From a bacterium (GTDB lineage Bacteria; SAR324; XYD2-FULL-50-16), in assembly GCA_018829445.1 (NCBI GenBank), contig JAHJTV010000073.1, positions 62,001 to 126,000 of the forward strand: a DNA stretch of 64,000 nt, read 5' to 3'. The first letter of the stretch is position 1, and each line of letters starts with the position of its first letter. Of this stretch, positions 37,349 to 46,855 are shown in pieces. Under the pieces are notes generated by a model that was not told where the DNA came from, made no database searches, and worked only from the letters and a program-made list of their open reading frames with translations. The position numbers and the translations under genes were made by a program.

Positions 37349-37452
37349 ATTTGTATTCTGCCTTTTTAGTAGTCTAGGGAAGGTGCAAGACCTTAAGTTA
37401 ATGGCATTAAGTGCAATTTAATGATTATCAAGGATATCTCAACGGAGAACAG

Positions 37453-38922
37453 ATGATAGATTTAACAGTTAATAAAGAGGTTCTGAAACGAGCGGTTGAA
37501 CGGGCTCGTATTAAAAATATTATTATTCCGACTTTTAAGCAACAACGAAACCCGGCACTGATTCCTAAGAAGATTGTGGAAAAGCTTAAAGGAATCGGTC
37601 TTTGGGATGTCGATCCCTTAAACCTGTTCCGCATTACCTGGAGCAACCAGCCGGTTGCCAATGGAGGAGGTTTCGGCGGAGTTAACTACCTGGAATTTCC
37701 CAAAGAGTTGACAGGTGTTGACGCCAGAATCGTTGCACTTGTTGGTAAATGGTTTCCCACAGGCGCTCACAAGGTGGGTGCTGCTTTTGGGTGCCTGGTT
37801 CCCCGTCTGGTCACCGGTCAGTTTGATCCCACTACCGAAAAATCGGTCTGGCCTTCCACCGGGAATTATTGTAGAGGGGGTGCGTATGATGCTGCCTTAC
37901 TGGGCTGTGAGTCCATTGCCATCCTTCCGGAAGAGATGAGTTCGGAGCGCTTTGAATGGTTGAAATCGGTTGCCGGTGAAATCATCAAAACCCCCGGATC
38001 AGAAAGTAATGTCAAGGAGATCTTTGATAAGTGCTGGGAACTCAGGCAATCGGGGCAAGCTCTTTGTATTTTTAACCAGTTCGACGAGCTGGGCAATTAT
38101 CTCTGGCATCATGAGATAACAGGACCTGCCATGGAAGAGGTTCTGAAAAGGATCATGGGTGAAAATGATCAATTCAGGGGAGTTATCTCGGCGACAGGTT
38201 CCGGTGGTACAATTGCTTCCGGCGATTACCTGAAGAAACTATATCCATTCAGTAAAATAGTTGCCAGCGAAGCCCTGCAATGTCCGACCTTATTGAACAA
38301 TGGTTTCGGAGCTCATCGCATCGAAGGTATTGGCGATAAACATGTTCCCTGGATTCATAACGCCAAAAACACCGATTTTGTAGTGGCAATAGATGATGAC
38401 ATACCCATGAGTCTGATACGACTCTTCAATGAACCTAATGGTAAAGAATACCTTCTTGAAAAGGGTGTTTCCAAAGAATTGGTGGATAATCTGGATCTGG
38501 TTGGTATTTCCGGTGCCAGCAATCTGGCGAGCGCCATCAAATTTGCCAAGTACCATGAAATGACCGGAAACGATGTGGTGATGACAGTGTTGACCGACTC
38601 CATGGATATGTACCAGAGTCGCCTGCAGGAAATGACAGCAGAAAAGGGAGAATTCAGCAGCAGAGATGCAGCAGCCATTTATCAGTCTAAACTTCTGGAT
38701 CTTTCCATCGATTATATGGAAGAACTAACTTATTATGGAAAAAAACGGATTCATAATTTAAAATATTACACCTGGGTGGAGCAACAGGGGAAAACCTATG
38801 AAGAGATCCAGCAGCAATGGTATGACGACAGTTATTGGACCTCAATCATTGACACTGTAGACAAAATCGATGAACTGATCGAGGATTTTAACAGACAAAC
38901 GGGGTTAATGGATAACATTTAG
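37453..38922 (+). CDS. Fold-type II PLP-dependent lyase (cysteine synthase/threonine dehydratase-like)
   Basis: I start at the ATG at 37453, with GGAG 6 bases upstream; a GTG at 37411 would add 14 residues. The product is 489 residues. The PLP lysine is Lys107 in TGAHKVGAAFG, with an STGNY phosphate-binding loop and the SATGSGGTIASGD glycine loop near residue 250. It is longer than cysteine synthase and carries a helical C-terminal extension (YMEELTYYGKKRIHNLKYYTWVEQQG not otherwise recognised). It occupies the place where other purine clusters carry diaminopropionate ammonia-lyase (ygeX), but it lacks that family's FKxLGG lysine motif. An ammonia-releasing elimination is inferred. Confidence 0.75.
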   Translation: MIDLTVNKEVLKRAVERARIKNIIIPTFKQQRNPALIPKKIVEKLKGIGLWDVDPLNLFRITWSNQPVANGGGFGGVNYLEFPKELTGVDARIVALVGKWFPTGAHKVGAAFGCLVPRLVTGQFDPTTEKSVWPSTGNYCRGGAYDAALLGCESIAILPEEMSSERFEWLKSVAGEIIKTPGSESNVKEIFDKCWELRQSGQALCIFNQFDELGNYLWHHEITGPAMEEVLKRIMGENDQFRGVISATGSGGTIASGDYLKKLYPFSKIVASEALQCPTLLNNGFGAHRIEGIGDKHVPWIHNAKNTDFVVAIDDDIPMSLIRLFNEPNGKEYLLEKGVSKELVDNLDLVGISGASNLASAIKFAKYHEMTGNDVVMTVLTDSMDMYQSRLQEMTAEKGEFSSRDAAAIYQSKLLDLSIDYMEELTYYGKKRIHNLKYYTWVEQQGKTYEEIQQQWYDDSYWTSIIDTVDKIDELIEDFNRQTGLMDNI

Positions 38923-38997
38923 CTATTGGCGGTTGGCAACTAGCTAATGACATTTGGAAATACAGTTATAAGTCCACTCCGAAAAGTCGATTTTCTT

Positions 38998-39082
38998 GTC
39001 ATTCCGGCCTACGAGCCGGAATCCAGGTTTTTAGATTTTTGGTTAAATCTTATGGATGCCGGATCAAGTCCGGCATGACAGT
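38998..39082. repeat. Palindromic intergenic repeat with two hairpins
   Basis: ATTCCGGC (39001-39008) pairs with GCCGGAAT (39015-39022), and ATGCCGGA (39056-39063) pairs with TCCGGCAT (39069-39076). The outer ends also mirror each other (GTCATTCCGG and CCGGCATGAC). This form of extragenic repeat is widespread in proteobacteria and may act as an mRNA stabiliser between genes. Confidence 0.65.
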
Positions 39083-39195
39083 GGTTAAGAATTTCCATGG
39101 TTTCTCGATTATTGAGTTAAAAGCTTAAAATCGAACATTATAATACTTTTCGTAGTAGACTGAGTTAAATTAAAAAAGAACAGGGAGACATCATA

Positions 39196-40404
39196 ATGGA
39201 CATCGATTTTCAGAAAGTTTTACAGAAGGCAAAAGAATACGAACCTCAGATTAGCAGATTTCTGAGAGATATGATCGCCATTCCCAGTGAAAGCTGTGGC
39301 GAAGAAGCGGTTGTTCGTCGTATTAAACAGGAGATGGAGGCTGTGGGATTCGACAAGGTTGAAATTGATCCCATGGGGAACGTGCTGGGAACCATTGGCA
39401 AGGGTAAACACCTGATTGCCATGGATGCACATATCGATACGGTTGGTGTTGGTAACCTTGATAACTGGAAATTTGACCCCTACAAGGGTTATGAAGATGA
39501 TGAGACCATTGGCGGTCGTGGTGCCAGCGATCAGGAAGGGGGAATGGCTTCCATGGTGTATGCCGGTAAAATCATCAAGGATTTGGGTCTGGAGGATGAT
39601 TACACTCTGCTGATTACCGGTACGGTACAGGAGGAGGACTGCGATGGGTTGTGCTGGCAGTATATCATCAAAGAGAGTGGAATTAAACCGGAATTTGTTG
39701 TTTCCACTGAGCCAACATCCTGCAGAATTGCCAGGGGACAGCGAGGAAGAATGGAAATTCGGGTTGATGTCAAAGGGATCAGTTGCCACGGTTCGGCACC
39801 GGAAAGAGGAGATAATGCCATCTTTAAAATGGCTCCGATTCTTTTGGAACTGCAGGAATTGCATAAAAATCTGATTTCGGATGATTTCCTGGGAAAAGGA
39901 ACGTTGACGGTTTCAGAAATCTTTTATTCCTCCCCCTCCAGGTGCGCTGTGGCCGATGGCTGCAGTATTTCCATCGATCGGCGACTTACAGTCGGTGAAG
40001 ACAAGGATTATGCCTTGAACCAGATCAGGGAACTACCTTCTGTCAAGAGCGCTAACGCAGTAGTATCCATGTATGACTACGCTCGACCGTCCTACACTAA
40101 TCTTGTTTATCCGACAGACGCCTATTTCCCGGCCTGGGTATTGGAAGAGGATCATCGGGTTACTAAGTCATTAGTTGCAGGTTATAAATCGCTCTTTAAG
40201 GAAGACGCTGTGGTCGATAAGTGGACGTTTTCCACCAATGGGGTTTCGATCATGGGACTGTTTGGAATCCCCTGCATCGGTTTTGGTCCGGGTCATGAAG
40301 ATCAGGCGCATGCTCCCAACGAAAAAACCTGGAAAAGCGAACTGGTTAAGGCTGCTGCTCTCTACGCGGTGATTCCAAAAATGTACCTGGCTAGCAGAAA
40401 TTAA
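39196..40404 (+). CDS. ygeY: YgeY-type selenium-metabolism-linked hydrolase (M20 peptidase family)
   Basis: The protein has 402 residues, the usual size for YgeY. The M20 metallohydrolase pattern is present: MDAHIDTVG (metal His and Asp), the GRGASDQEGG bridging-Asp segment, VQEEDCDG (catalytic and metal Glu), and a C-terminal GFGPGHEDQAH with the last metal His. Substrates of YgeY are amide or formimino compounds downstream of purine ring opening; the precise one is not settled. The start has GGGAGA upstream. It is followed 38 bases later by carbamate kinase, which agrees with a role in making carbamoyl or formyl compounds. Confidence 0.9.
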   Translation: MDIDFQKVLQKAKEYEPQISRFLRDMIAIPSESCGEEAVVRRIKQEMEAVGFDKVEIDPMGNVLGTIGKGKHLIAMDAHIDTVGVGNLDNWKFDPYKGYEDDETIGGRGASDQEGGMASMVYAGKIIKDLGLEDDYTLLITGTVQEEDCDGLCWQYIIKESGIKPEFVVSTEPTSCRIARGQRGRMEIRVDVKGISCHGSAPERGDNAIFKMAPILLELQELHKNLISDDFLGKGTLTVSEIFYSSPSRCAVADGCSISIDRRLTVGEDKDYALNQIRELPSVKSANAVVSMYDYARPSYTNLVYPTDAYFPAWVLEEDHRVTKSLVAGYKSLFKEDAVVDKWTFSTNGVSIMGLFGIPCIGFGPGHEDQAHAPNEKTWKSELVKAAALYAVIPKMYLASRN

Positions 40405-40442
40405 CGTTAAGCAGTTGGCAAAACATTTTAAGGGTTAAACCT

Positions 40443-41402
40443 ATGGAAAATTTTGCTGTCGTTGCCATTGGTGGCAACTCACTCATCAGGGACAAGGCTC
40501 ACCGACGGGTTGAGGACCAGTATGAGGCTATAAAACAGACGGTGGTTAATCTGGTGGATATCATTGAACTTGGCTATAATATTCTGGTTACTCATGGTAA
40601 TGGTGCCCAGGTCGGTTTCATACTACGAAGATCAGAAATTGCTTTTAAGCATGAAGGCTTGCATATCGTTCCCCTGGTGAGTTGCGTGGCTGACACCCAG
40701 GGAGCTATCGGCTACCAGATTCAGCAGGCTCTGAACAATGAATATCTGAAACGGGGAATTGACAGAAGAGCTGTTACCGTTGTCACCCAGGTTAAGGTGG
40801 ATAAAAATGATCCCGCTTTTCAGAATCCGTCCAAACCGATCGGGGCGTTTTATACAAAAGAGGAGATTGACAGTCTGATGGAATCCAACCCGGGGTGGCA
40901 GTTGGTTGAAGATTCCGGGCGCGGGTTTAGAAGGGTTGTTGCATCACCAAAACCGGTCAAAATCATTGAAGAAGATGCAATCCGGTTACTGGTTGATCAG
41001 AACTTCACCGTTATTGCTGTCGGTGGAGGCGGAATTCCTGTTTTGGAAACGGAGCATGGGTTCCTGGAAGGTATTGATGCTGTCATCGATAAGGATTATG
41101 CCTCTGCCTTGCTTGCCAATGATCTGAAAGCTGATCTTTTAATTGTTTCCACCGGGGTTGAGAAGATCTGCCTCAATTTTGGCAAGCCTGACGAAAAGCC
41201 CCTGGATTCCATCTCAATTGAAGAAACCTATCAATATATTAAGGAAGGACACTTCGCTGAGGGAAGCATGCTTCCGAAAATAAAAGCGATTGTTTCCTTC
41301 CTGGAGAACGGGGGGAAAAAAGCCATCATCTCCCAACCCGAGACTCTCAAACTGGCAGTTTTGGGGAAAGCAGGAACTTGTATATATGGAAGGGGGAAAT
41401 GA
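40443..41402 (+). CDS. arcC: Carbamate kinase
   Basis: This 319-residue protein matches the carbamate kinase fold. The N-terminal AIGGNSLIRD loop, THGNGAQVGF, SKPIGAFY, RRVVASPKP and the AVGGGGIPV strand all lie in the expected order, followed by DKDYASALLAN. It catalyses carbamoyl phosphate plus ADP to carbamate and ATP, the energy-yielding last step in purine and other nitrogen catabolism. Its stop overlaps the start of the next gene (ATGA at 41399-41402), so the two are translationally coupled. It likely uses carbamoyl phosphate made through YgeW. Confidence 0.95.
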   Translation: MENFAVVAIGGNSLIRDKAHRRVEDQYEAIKQTVVNLVDIIELGYNILVTHGNGAQVGFILRRSEIAFKHEGLHIVPLVSCVADTQGAIGYQIQQALNNEYLKRGIDRRAVTVVTQVKVDKNDPAFQNPSKPIGAFYTKEEIDSLMESNPGWQLVEDSGRGFRRVVASPKPVKIIEEDAIRLLVDQNFTVIAVGGGGIPVLETEHGFLEGIDAVIDKDYASALLANDLKADLLIVSTGVEKICLNFGKPDEKPLDSISIEETYQYIKEGHFAEGSMLPKIKAIVSFLENGGKKAIISQPETLKLAVLGKAGTCIYGRGK

Positions 41403-43954
41403 AAGTGATAACCTTCACTTTGAATGGAGAAAAAAGGCAGTTCAGCGGAGAAAAAAACACCTCTTTGCTACATTATCTGAGGGAGACAGAGGAGATCACT
41501 TCAACAAAGGATGGATGCTCCGGTCAGGGGGCTTGTGGTGCTTGTCTGTTAGAACTGAGTGGGAAAGCCGTCTTGTCTTGTCGAACAACAATGGCTGAAG
41601 TGGATAACGGTGAAGTTGTTACAATTGAGGGATTTGATCCCTATTTAAAGGATATCCTGGCCAAGGCCTTTGTTAAAAAGGGAGCAGTACAATGTGGTTT
41701 CTGTACTCCCGGATTTCTGTCCCGTACCAGAATTCTGCTGGAATCCAATCCAAATCCGACAAGAGAGCAGATTAAAAAAGCGTTAAGCCTCAATATTTGC
41801 CGTTGTACAGGGTATGTAAAAATCATTGATGCCATTCTCTATGCTTCAGAAAAGATAGCTGCCAGGGAAACCATAGAACTGAACGGAAATGGCAAAGTCG
41901 GAACCAGTCTGCCAAAAATCGATGCCTACCAACGTGCGTTGGGTCAAAGCCCATTTATTTCAGATATGAAGGTGGAGGGGATGCTGTTTGGGGCCTTAAA
42001 ATTCAGCGATTTTCCCAGGGCTGAAATCATCGATATTAATATCTCCAAGGCGGAAAAACTGAAGGGCGTACACCGGATTTTTCTAGCGGAAGATATTCCG
42101 GGAGACCGCATCACGGGTCACCTGCTTGATGACTGGCCGCTGATGATCTGCAAGGGGGAAACCACGCGTTACATCGGGGACGTTATCGCCGGAGTCGTGG
42201 CTGATTCCGAAGAGATCGCCAGGGAAGCCTGCTCCCTGATTGACATTAGTTATCATGTTTTGGAACCGTTAACTGACATGCAAAAAGCGGAATCCAGCTT
42301 GATAAGGATTCATGAAAAGGGAAATCTGCTCAAAGAAACGGTTATCCGACGGGGCGAACCGATTGAAACTGTTCTTGAGAATTCCGATTTCTCGGTGAAG
42401 GCAACTTACCAAACACAGTTTGTCGAACATGGGTTTCTGGAAACAGAAGCTGCCCTCGCCCAACCATGGGACGAGGATGGCATAAAACTGTATGTTCAAA
42501 GCCAGGGGATCTATGAAGATCAATCATTGGTCTCCAGGATTTTGGGATTACCGATAGAGAAAGTTGATGTTACACTGGTACCGTCTGGCGGTGCTTTTGG
42601 TGGGAAGGAGGATCTGACCGTGCAGGGACATGCAGCCCTGTTCACTTATCACCTGCGAAAACCCGTTAGAGTCAGACTTACCAGGGATGAATCCATACGA
42701 ATGCACCCCAAGCGGCACCCGCTGATTATGCAATATGAGCTGGGCTGCAGTAAAAAAGGCAGATTAACGGGATTAAAGGCCAGGATTATTGGAGATACAG
42801 GGGCATACGCCTCTCTCGGACCTTCTGTAATGAGTCGGGCCGCCGGTCATGCAGCGGGTGGCTATCATGTTCCCAGCGTGGATGTCATATCAAAAGCGGT
42901 TTATACCAACAATATCCCCTGTGGAGCCATGAGGGGATTTGGGGTTAACCAGGTGACCTTTGCCATGGAATGCGCGATCGATGAACTTTGTGAAAAGGGT
43001 GGGTTTGATCGCTGGCAATTTCGTTATGATAACGCCTTGCAACATGGACTGCAAACCACCACCGGACAAGTATTAAAAGGCGGAGTGGGATTAAAGGAAA
43101 CGTTGCTGGCTGTCAAGGATGACTTTTACGAGGCGAAATACGTAGGGATAGCAGTCGGAATCAAGAATATCGGTTTTGGCAACGGTCTGGTGGATGAGAG
43201 TGAAACCCGGATTGACATCAAATCTGAAACCGAGATTATTCTCAGTCATGGCTGGACTGAAATGGGGCAGGGGATCGATACGGTCGCCACTCAGGTTTTT
43301 TGCCAGGAGACAGGGCTTGATCCCTCGCTGATTAAGATAAATCATAGCACAACGGCCGATGTGATTGGCGGAACAACAACTGCAAGTCGGGGAACTTTTT
43401 TATTGGGAAACTCGGTAATAGCAGTTGCAAAAAAACTGAATGAAGATTTGAAGAAGTCCCCTTTAAAAAAACTGGTTGGAAGAACCTACCGGGGAACTTG
43501 GCGTTGCGACTGGACCAAAAAACCGGAGGAGGGTCAGGAAGTTGTTTCACATGTTACATACGGCTACGCGACTCAGGTTGTGATTCTGGATGAAAACGGA
43601 GCTGTAGAGAAAATTATTGCAGCCCATGATGTCGGCCGGGCGATCAATCCCGTATTACTGGAAGGTCAGATCGAGGGAGGAGTGGTGATGGGATTGGGAT
43701 ACGCTTTTTCCGAAAATTTGCCTCTTGAGAGTGGGATCTTAAAAAACACCAAATTTGGGAAACTGGGGATTCCCCGTATTAATAAAATTCCGGAGATCGA
43801 TGTCCGTATCATCGAGGTTGAAGATCCCCATGGACCCTATGGTGCCAAAGGAATTGGAGAGATCGGACTTGTACCGACCGCTCCGGCAGCTGCCAATGCC
43901 TTGTATCAATTTGATCGACAACGTCGGTACCGGTTACCTCTTAAAAAGGTATAA
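41399..43954 (+). CDS. xdh: Selenium-dependent xanthine dehydrogenase, fused 2Fe-2S and molybdopterin domains
   Basis: This 851-residue protein begins at the ATG that overlaps the arcC stop. The N-terminal 150 residues carry two 2Fe-2S motifs: CSGQGACGAC starting at Cys40, then QCGFCTPGF and NICRCTGY. The molybdopterin domain follows, with PSGGAFGGKED, GAMRGFGVNQ and the GAKGIGEIG active-site region near the C-terminus. Size and fusion match the Se-dependent xanthine dehydrogenase family of the ygeW/ssnA clusters; the selenium is a labile ligand made with YqeB, not selenocysteine, and no in-frame UGA is needed. It hydroxylates hypoxanthine or xanthine, or runs in reverse on uric acid. Confidence 0.9.
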   Translation: MKVITFTLNGEKRQFSGEKNTSLLHYLRETEEITSTKDGCSGQGACGACLLELSGKAVLSCRTTMAEVDNGEVVTIEGFDPYLKDILAKAFVKKGAVQCGFCTPGFLSRTRILLESNPNPTREQIKKALSLNICRCTGYVKIIDAILYASEKIAARETIELNGNGKVGTSLPKIDAYQRALGQSPFISDMKVEGMLFGALKFSDFPRAEIIDINISKAEKLKGVHRIFLAEDIPGDRITGHLLDDWPLMICKGETTRYIGDVIAGVVADSEEIAREACSLIDISYHVLEPLTDMQKAESSLIRIHEKGNLLKETVIRRGEPIETVLENSDFSVKATYQTQFVEHGFLETEAALAQPWDEDGIKLYVQSQGIYEDQSLVSRILGLPIEKVDVTLVPSGGAFGGKEDLTVQGHAALFTYHLRKPVRVRLTRDESIRMHPKRHPLIMQYELGCSKKGRLTGLKARIIGDTGAYASLGPSVMSRAAGHAAGGYHVPSVDVISKAVYTNNIPCGAMRGFGVNQVTFAMECAIDELCEKGGFDRWQFRYDNALQHGLQTTTGQVLKGGVGLKETLLAVKDDFYEAKYVGIAVGIKNIGFGNGLVDESETRIDIKSETEIILSHGWTEMGQGIDTVATQVFCQETGLDPSLIKINHSTTADVIGGTTTASRGTFLLGNSVIAVAKKLNEDLKKSPLKKLVGRTYRGTWRCDWTKKPEEGQEVVSHVTYGYATQVVILDENGAVEKIIAAHDVGRAINPVLLEGQIEGGVVMGLGYAFSENLPLESGILKNTKFGKLGIPRINKIPEIDVRIIEVEDPHGPYGAKGIGEIGLVPTAPAAANALYQFDRQRRYRLPLKKV

Positions 43955-43956
43955 AA

Positions 43957-45243
43957 ATGACACTTTATCTTAAGAATGCACTCCATATTGACTGGAAGAC
44001 CCTCAATTTTAAAGAAGCTCATATTGCTGTCTCAACTCTCAAGGAAGACTCCCTTAAGCTGATTGAACAGTTGCCTCCTGCCGACGAACTGGCCAAACAG
44101 GACACGATTTTAGACTGCAGAGGCAAGCTGGTTACCAGAGCCTTTGGATGTGGACACCACCATATCTATTCGACCCTGGCTCGGGGAATGCCTGCGCCAT
44201 TAAAAACTCCCCGGAATTTTGTAGAGAAACTGGAATATGTCTGGTGGCATATCGATAAAAACCTGGATCTGGAAATGATACAGGCCAGTGCACTGGCTTC
44301 GGCATTATTCTGTGCCAAAAACGGAGTGACGTTTGTGGTTGACCATCACGCTTCACCATTTTCTGTTAAAGGATCACTGGCAACTATCAGAGACGCGTTT
44401 GATGCTGTTGGGATTTCTCACCTGCTATGCTATGAGATTTCCGATCGTGATGGAGAAACCTCGACTCTTGAAGGGTTGGCTGAAACAGATGAGTATCTTA
44501 GCGGCGGAAATCAGGGATTAGTGGGTCTCCATGCTTCATTTACCGTTGGTGACAATACTCTTGGGAAAGCAGTAGAACTGGCGACGAAGCATAATTCAGG
44601 CATTCATATCCATGTGGCAGAGGATCAGGCTGATCAGAAACAGTGCCTGGAAACTCATCAAAAACGTGTGATTGAAAGACTGTCCGCATCGGGTGCTCTT
44701 AAACTACCGAAAACCATTCTGGGCCACTGCATTCACCTGGATAAAACCGAACAGAATTTATTAAAGGATTCAAATGCCTGGGTAGTGGAAAATGTGGAGA
44801 GCAATCTGAATAACAATGTCGGATTGGCTAATTACGGATTGTATGGCGATAGAATTATGCTGGGAACCGACGGGATGCATTCGGATATGCTGAGGAGTGC
44901 CAAGGCCGCCTTTTTTGTCGGGCAAACCACTGAAGGTATCGATTTTCCCGGAATTTACCAGCGTTTCCGCAATGTTCATGCCTACCTGGAGAGTAATGGA
45001 TTTAAAGGCGATAGTGATAATAACCTGGTTGTGCTCGATTATGATCCACCCACAGAAATCACAGCAGACAATTTCCTGGGCCATTTTCTATTTGGACTGG
45101 ACAGCCGGCATGTGGAAAGTGTGATCTCCAATGGGAAACTGATTGTAAAGGAAGGAGAACTCCAGACCATGGACGAAGCTGAAATCCTGACCTTTGCCAG
45201 GGAGATGGGAACAAAGTTATGGGAGAAACTGAAGCGGAAATAA
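43957..45243 (+). CDS. ssnA: SsnA-type aminohydrolase (amidohydrolase superfamily)
   Basis: This 428-residue member of the amidohydrolase superfamily resembles guanine deaminase and chlorohydrolases. Metal ligands are visible: GCGHHHIYS near residue 65 (in place of H-x-H), HIHVAEDQ near 210, LGHCIHL near 250 and LGTDGMHSD near 305. SsnA accompanies ygfK and Se-dependent molybdoenzymes in most such clusters; a purine or imidazole deaminase role is likely. It starts two bases after the xdh stop, with no ribosome site of its own, which indicates coupled translation. Confidence 0.9.
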   Translation: MTLYLKNALHIDWKTLNFKEAHIAVSTLKEDSLKLIEQLPPADELAKQDTILDCRGKLVTRAFGCGHHHIYSTLARGMPAPLKTPRNFVEKLEYVWWHIDKNLDLEMIQASALASALFCAKNGVTFVVDHHASPFSVKGSLATIRDAFDAVGISHLLCYEISDRDGETSTLEGLAETDEYLSGGNQGLVGLHASFTVGDNTLGKAVELATKHNSGIHIHVAEDQADQKQCLETHQKRVIERLSASGALKLPKTILGHCIHLDKTEQNLLKDSNAWVVENVESNLNNNVGLANYGLYGDRIMLGTDGMHSDMLRSAKAAFFVGQTTEGIDFPGIYQRFRNVHAYLESNGFKGDSDNNLVVLDYDPPTEITADNFLGHFLFGLDSRHVESVISNGKLIVKEGELQTMDEAEILTFAREMGTKLWEKLKRK

Positions 45244-45594
45244 ATAAAATATGGTTAGCTAAAAACAAGGATTACGGTAGGGCGGGGTTACATCCCATAA
45301 GTGCTCAAATAAGCACATTTTGCCAAGAGTAGGGATTACGGTAGGGCGGGCTTACATCCCCGCCAACAGGTACCAAAAGGCGTCCAGGTAGGGCAGCCCT
45401 GCCATAAATTTTGTATGGTTTATATAATTTTAGCAATCGCGCCAACATATATATAACAGTCCCTTTAAGGGACATCTTGAAAAAAGCCCCGGTTTTTCAG
45501 GGGGATCATTTAACTCAACAACGAATTGCTTCCCGGAAAGGATGATACTGTAACCGGGGTGTTTACTTATTAACAATTAACAATTAGAGGAAGT
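45244..45594. other. Intergenic region with palindromic repeats
   Basis: It contains repeats related to those at 37178-37348: ATTACGGTAGGGCGGGGTTA at 45271, ATTACGGTAGGGCGGGCTTA at 45335 and GGTAGGGCAGCCCTGCC at 45387-45403. A 7-bp hairpin stem lies at 45459-45473 (GTCCCTT/AAGGGAC). AACAATTAACAATTA and AGAGGAAG precede the ygeW start. A separate promoter for ygeW onward is possible. Confidence 0.55.
45271..45403. repeat. Three degenerate copies of the GGTAGGGC repeat
   Basis: Units begin at 45271, 45335 and 45387. The stretch after the first unit (CCCATAAGTGCTCAAATAAG) matches CCCATAAGCGCTTAAATAAG after the first unit at 37.2 kb, so the two intergenic arrays are copies of a larger composite element. 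Confidence 0.65.
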
Positions 45595-46791
45595 ATGGAC
45601 AGAATAGGGATTCAAGAGAAAATCAGGTCACTGTCAACAAAGAAGATCCAGAACATGTACCTCAACGATTTTCTGCTCACCTGGGATAAAACCATGGATG
45701 AGCTTGGAGCTGTCTTTCAGGTGGCAGAGATATTAAGGGATATGAGAAACAACAATATTTCGCCCAAGGTATTCGATACCGGTCTTGCTGTTTCCATTTT
45801 TCGGGATAATTCCACTCGCACCCGTTTCAGCTTTGCTTCTGCCTGTAATCTGCTGGGGTTGACTATTCAGGATCTGGATGAGGGTAAATCTCAGATTGCC
45901 CATGGCGAAACGGTAAGAGAGACAGCCAACATGATATCATTCATGGCCGATGTTATCGGTATTCGAGACGATATGTATCTGGGGGCCGGTCATACATACA
46001 TGAAAGAGGTCTCAGCATCCGTTTACCAGGGATACCTGGAAGGAGTGTTGCCACAGCGACCAACCCTGATAAATCTTCAATGTGACATTGATCATCCCAC
46101 TCAAACCATGAGTGATGCTCTGCATCTCATCAATCACTTTGGGGGGATTGAGAACCTGAAGGGAAAGAAAATAGCGATGACGTGGGCTTATTCACCCTCT
46201 TACGGGAAACCGCTGTCAGTTCCTCAAGGGGTTATCGGCCTGATGACTCGGCTGGGAATGGATGTGCGGTTTGCTTATCCGGAGGGTTATAATGTAATGT
46301 CAGAGGTTGAGAATCTGGCTGAGAGAAACTGTCACCAAAGTGGCGGTTGCTTTACCAAATTCAACTCCATGGAAGAAGCGTTCAAAGATGCTGATATTGT
46401 TTACCCAAAGAGTTGGGCCCCCTACCATGTGATGGAGGAGCGAACCAAATTGTTGAAGGTGCAGGATCATGACGGTTTGAAAAAACTGGAGAAAAAATGC
46501 CTTGAAAGCAACAAGAAGTTTAAGAACTGGGAATGTACCGAGAAACTTATGGCAACCACTAATAACGGTGAAGCCTTGTACATGCACTGCTTACCTGCCG
46601 ATATCACCGGAGTTAGTTGTGAGCAGGGCGAGGTGGCAGCATCCGTATTTGATCGCTACAGGGTGCCGCAGTACATTCAGGCTAGTTATAAACCGTATGT
46701 TATTGCCGCCATGATTTTTCTCAGCAAGTTTAACCAACCGGCTGAGCGATTAATGTCCATCTTGGAGGGCAACACAAGCCGTTGGGGATGA
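45595..46791 (+). CDS. ygeW: YgeW-type knotted carbamoyltransferase
   Basis: This 398-residue aspartate/ornithine carbamoyltransferase-fold protein carries the carbamoyl-phosphate loop FRDNSTRTRFSF, DHPTQTMSDALHL and MHCLPAD. These are all family signatures, with the long C-terminus of YgeW. Its natural substrate is not known; it is always linked to purine-catabolic Se/Mo clusters and probably runs in the phosphorolytic direction to feed carbamate kinase. AGAGGAAG precedes the ATG. A gap of 351 bases separates it from ssnA. Confidence 0.93.
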   Translation: MDRIGIQEKIRSLSTKKIQNMYLNDFLLTWDKTMDELGAVFQVAEILRDMRNNNISPKVFDTGLAVSIFRDNSTRTRFSFASACNLLGLTIQDLDEGKSQIAHGETVRETANMISFMADVIGIRDDMYLGAGHTYMKEVSASVYQGYLEGVLPQRPTLINLQCDIDHPTQTMSDALHLINHFGGIENLKGKKIAMTWAYSPSYGKPLSVPQGVIGLMTRLGMDVRFAYPEGYNVMSEVENLAERNCHQSGGCFTKFNSMEEAFKDADIVYPKSWAPYHVMEERTKLLKVQDHDGLKKLEKKCLESNKKFKNWECTEKLMATTNNGEALYMHCLPADITGVSCEQGEVAASVFDRYRVPQYIQASYKPYVIAAMIFLSKFNQPAERLMSILEGNTSRWG

Positions 46792-46855
46792 TCAATACTA
46801 TCTTTATCTGACAGCCGATAACGGCAAAACGTCCGACTTCAACTTAAGGGGTTTT

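Noticed and set aside
41399..43954. Selenocysteine (in-frame UGA) in the Se-dependent dehydrogenase
   Set aside because: The frame is continuous without UGA; in this family selenium is a cofactor ligand.
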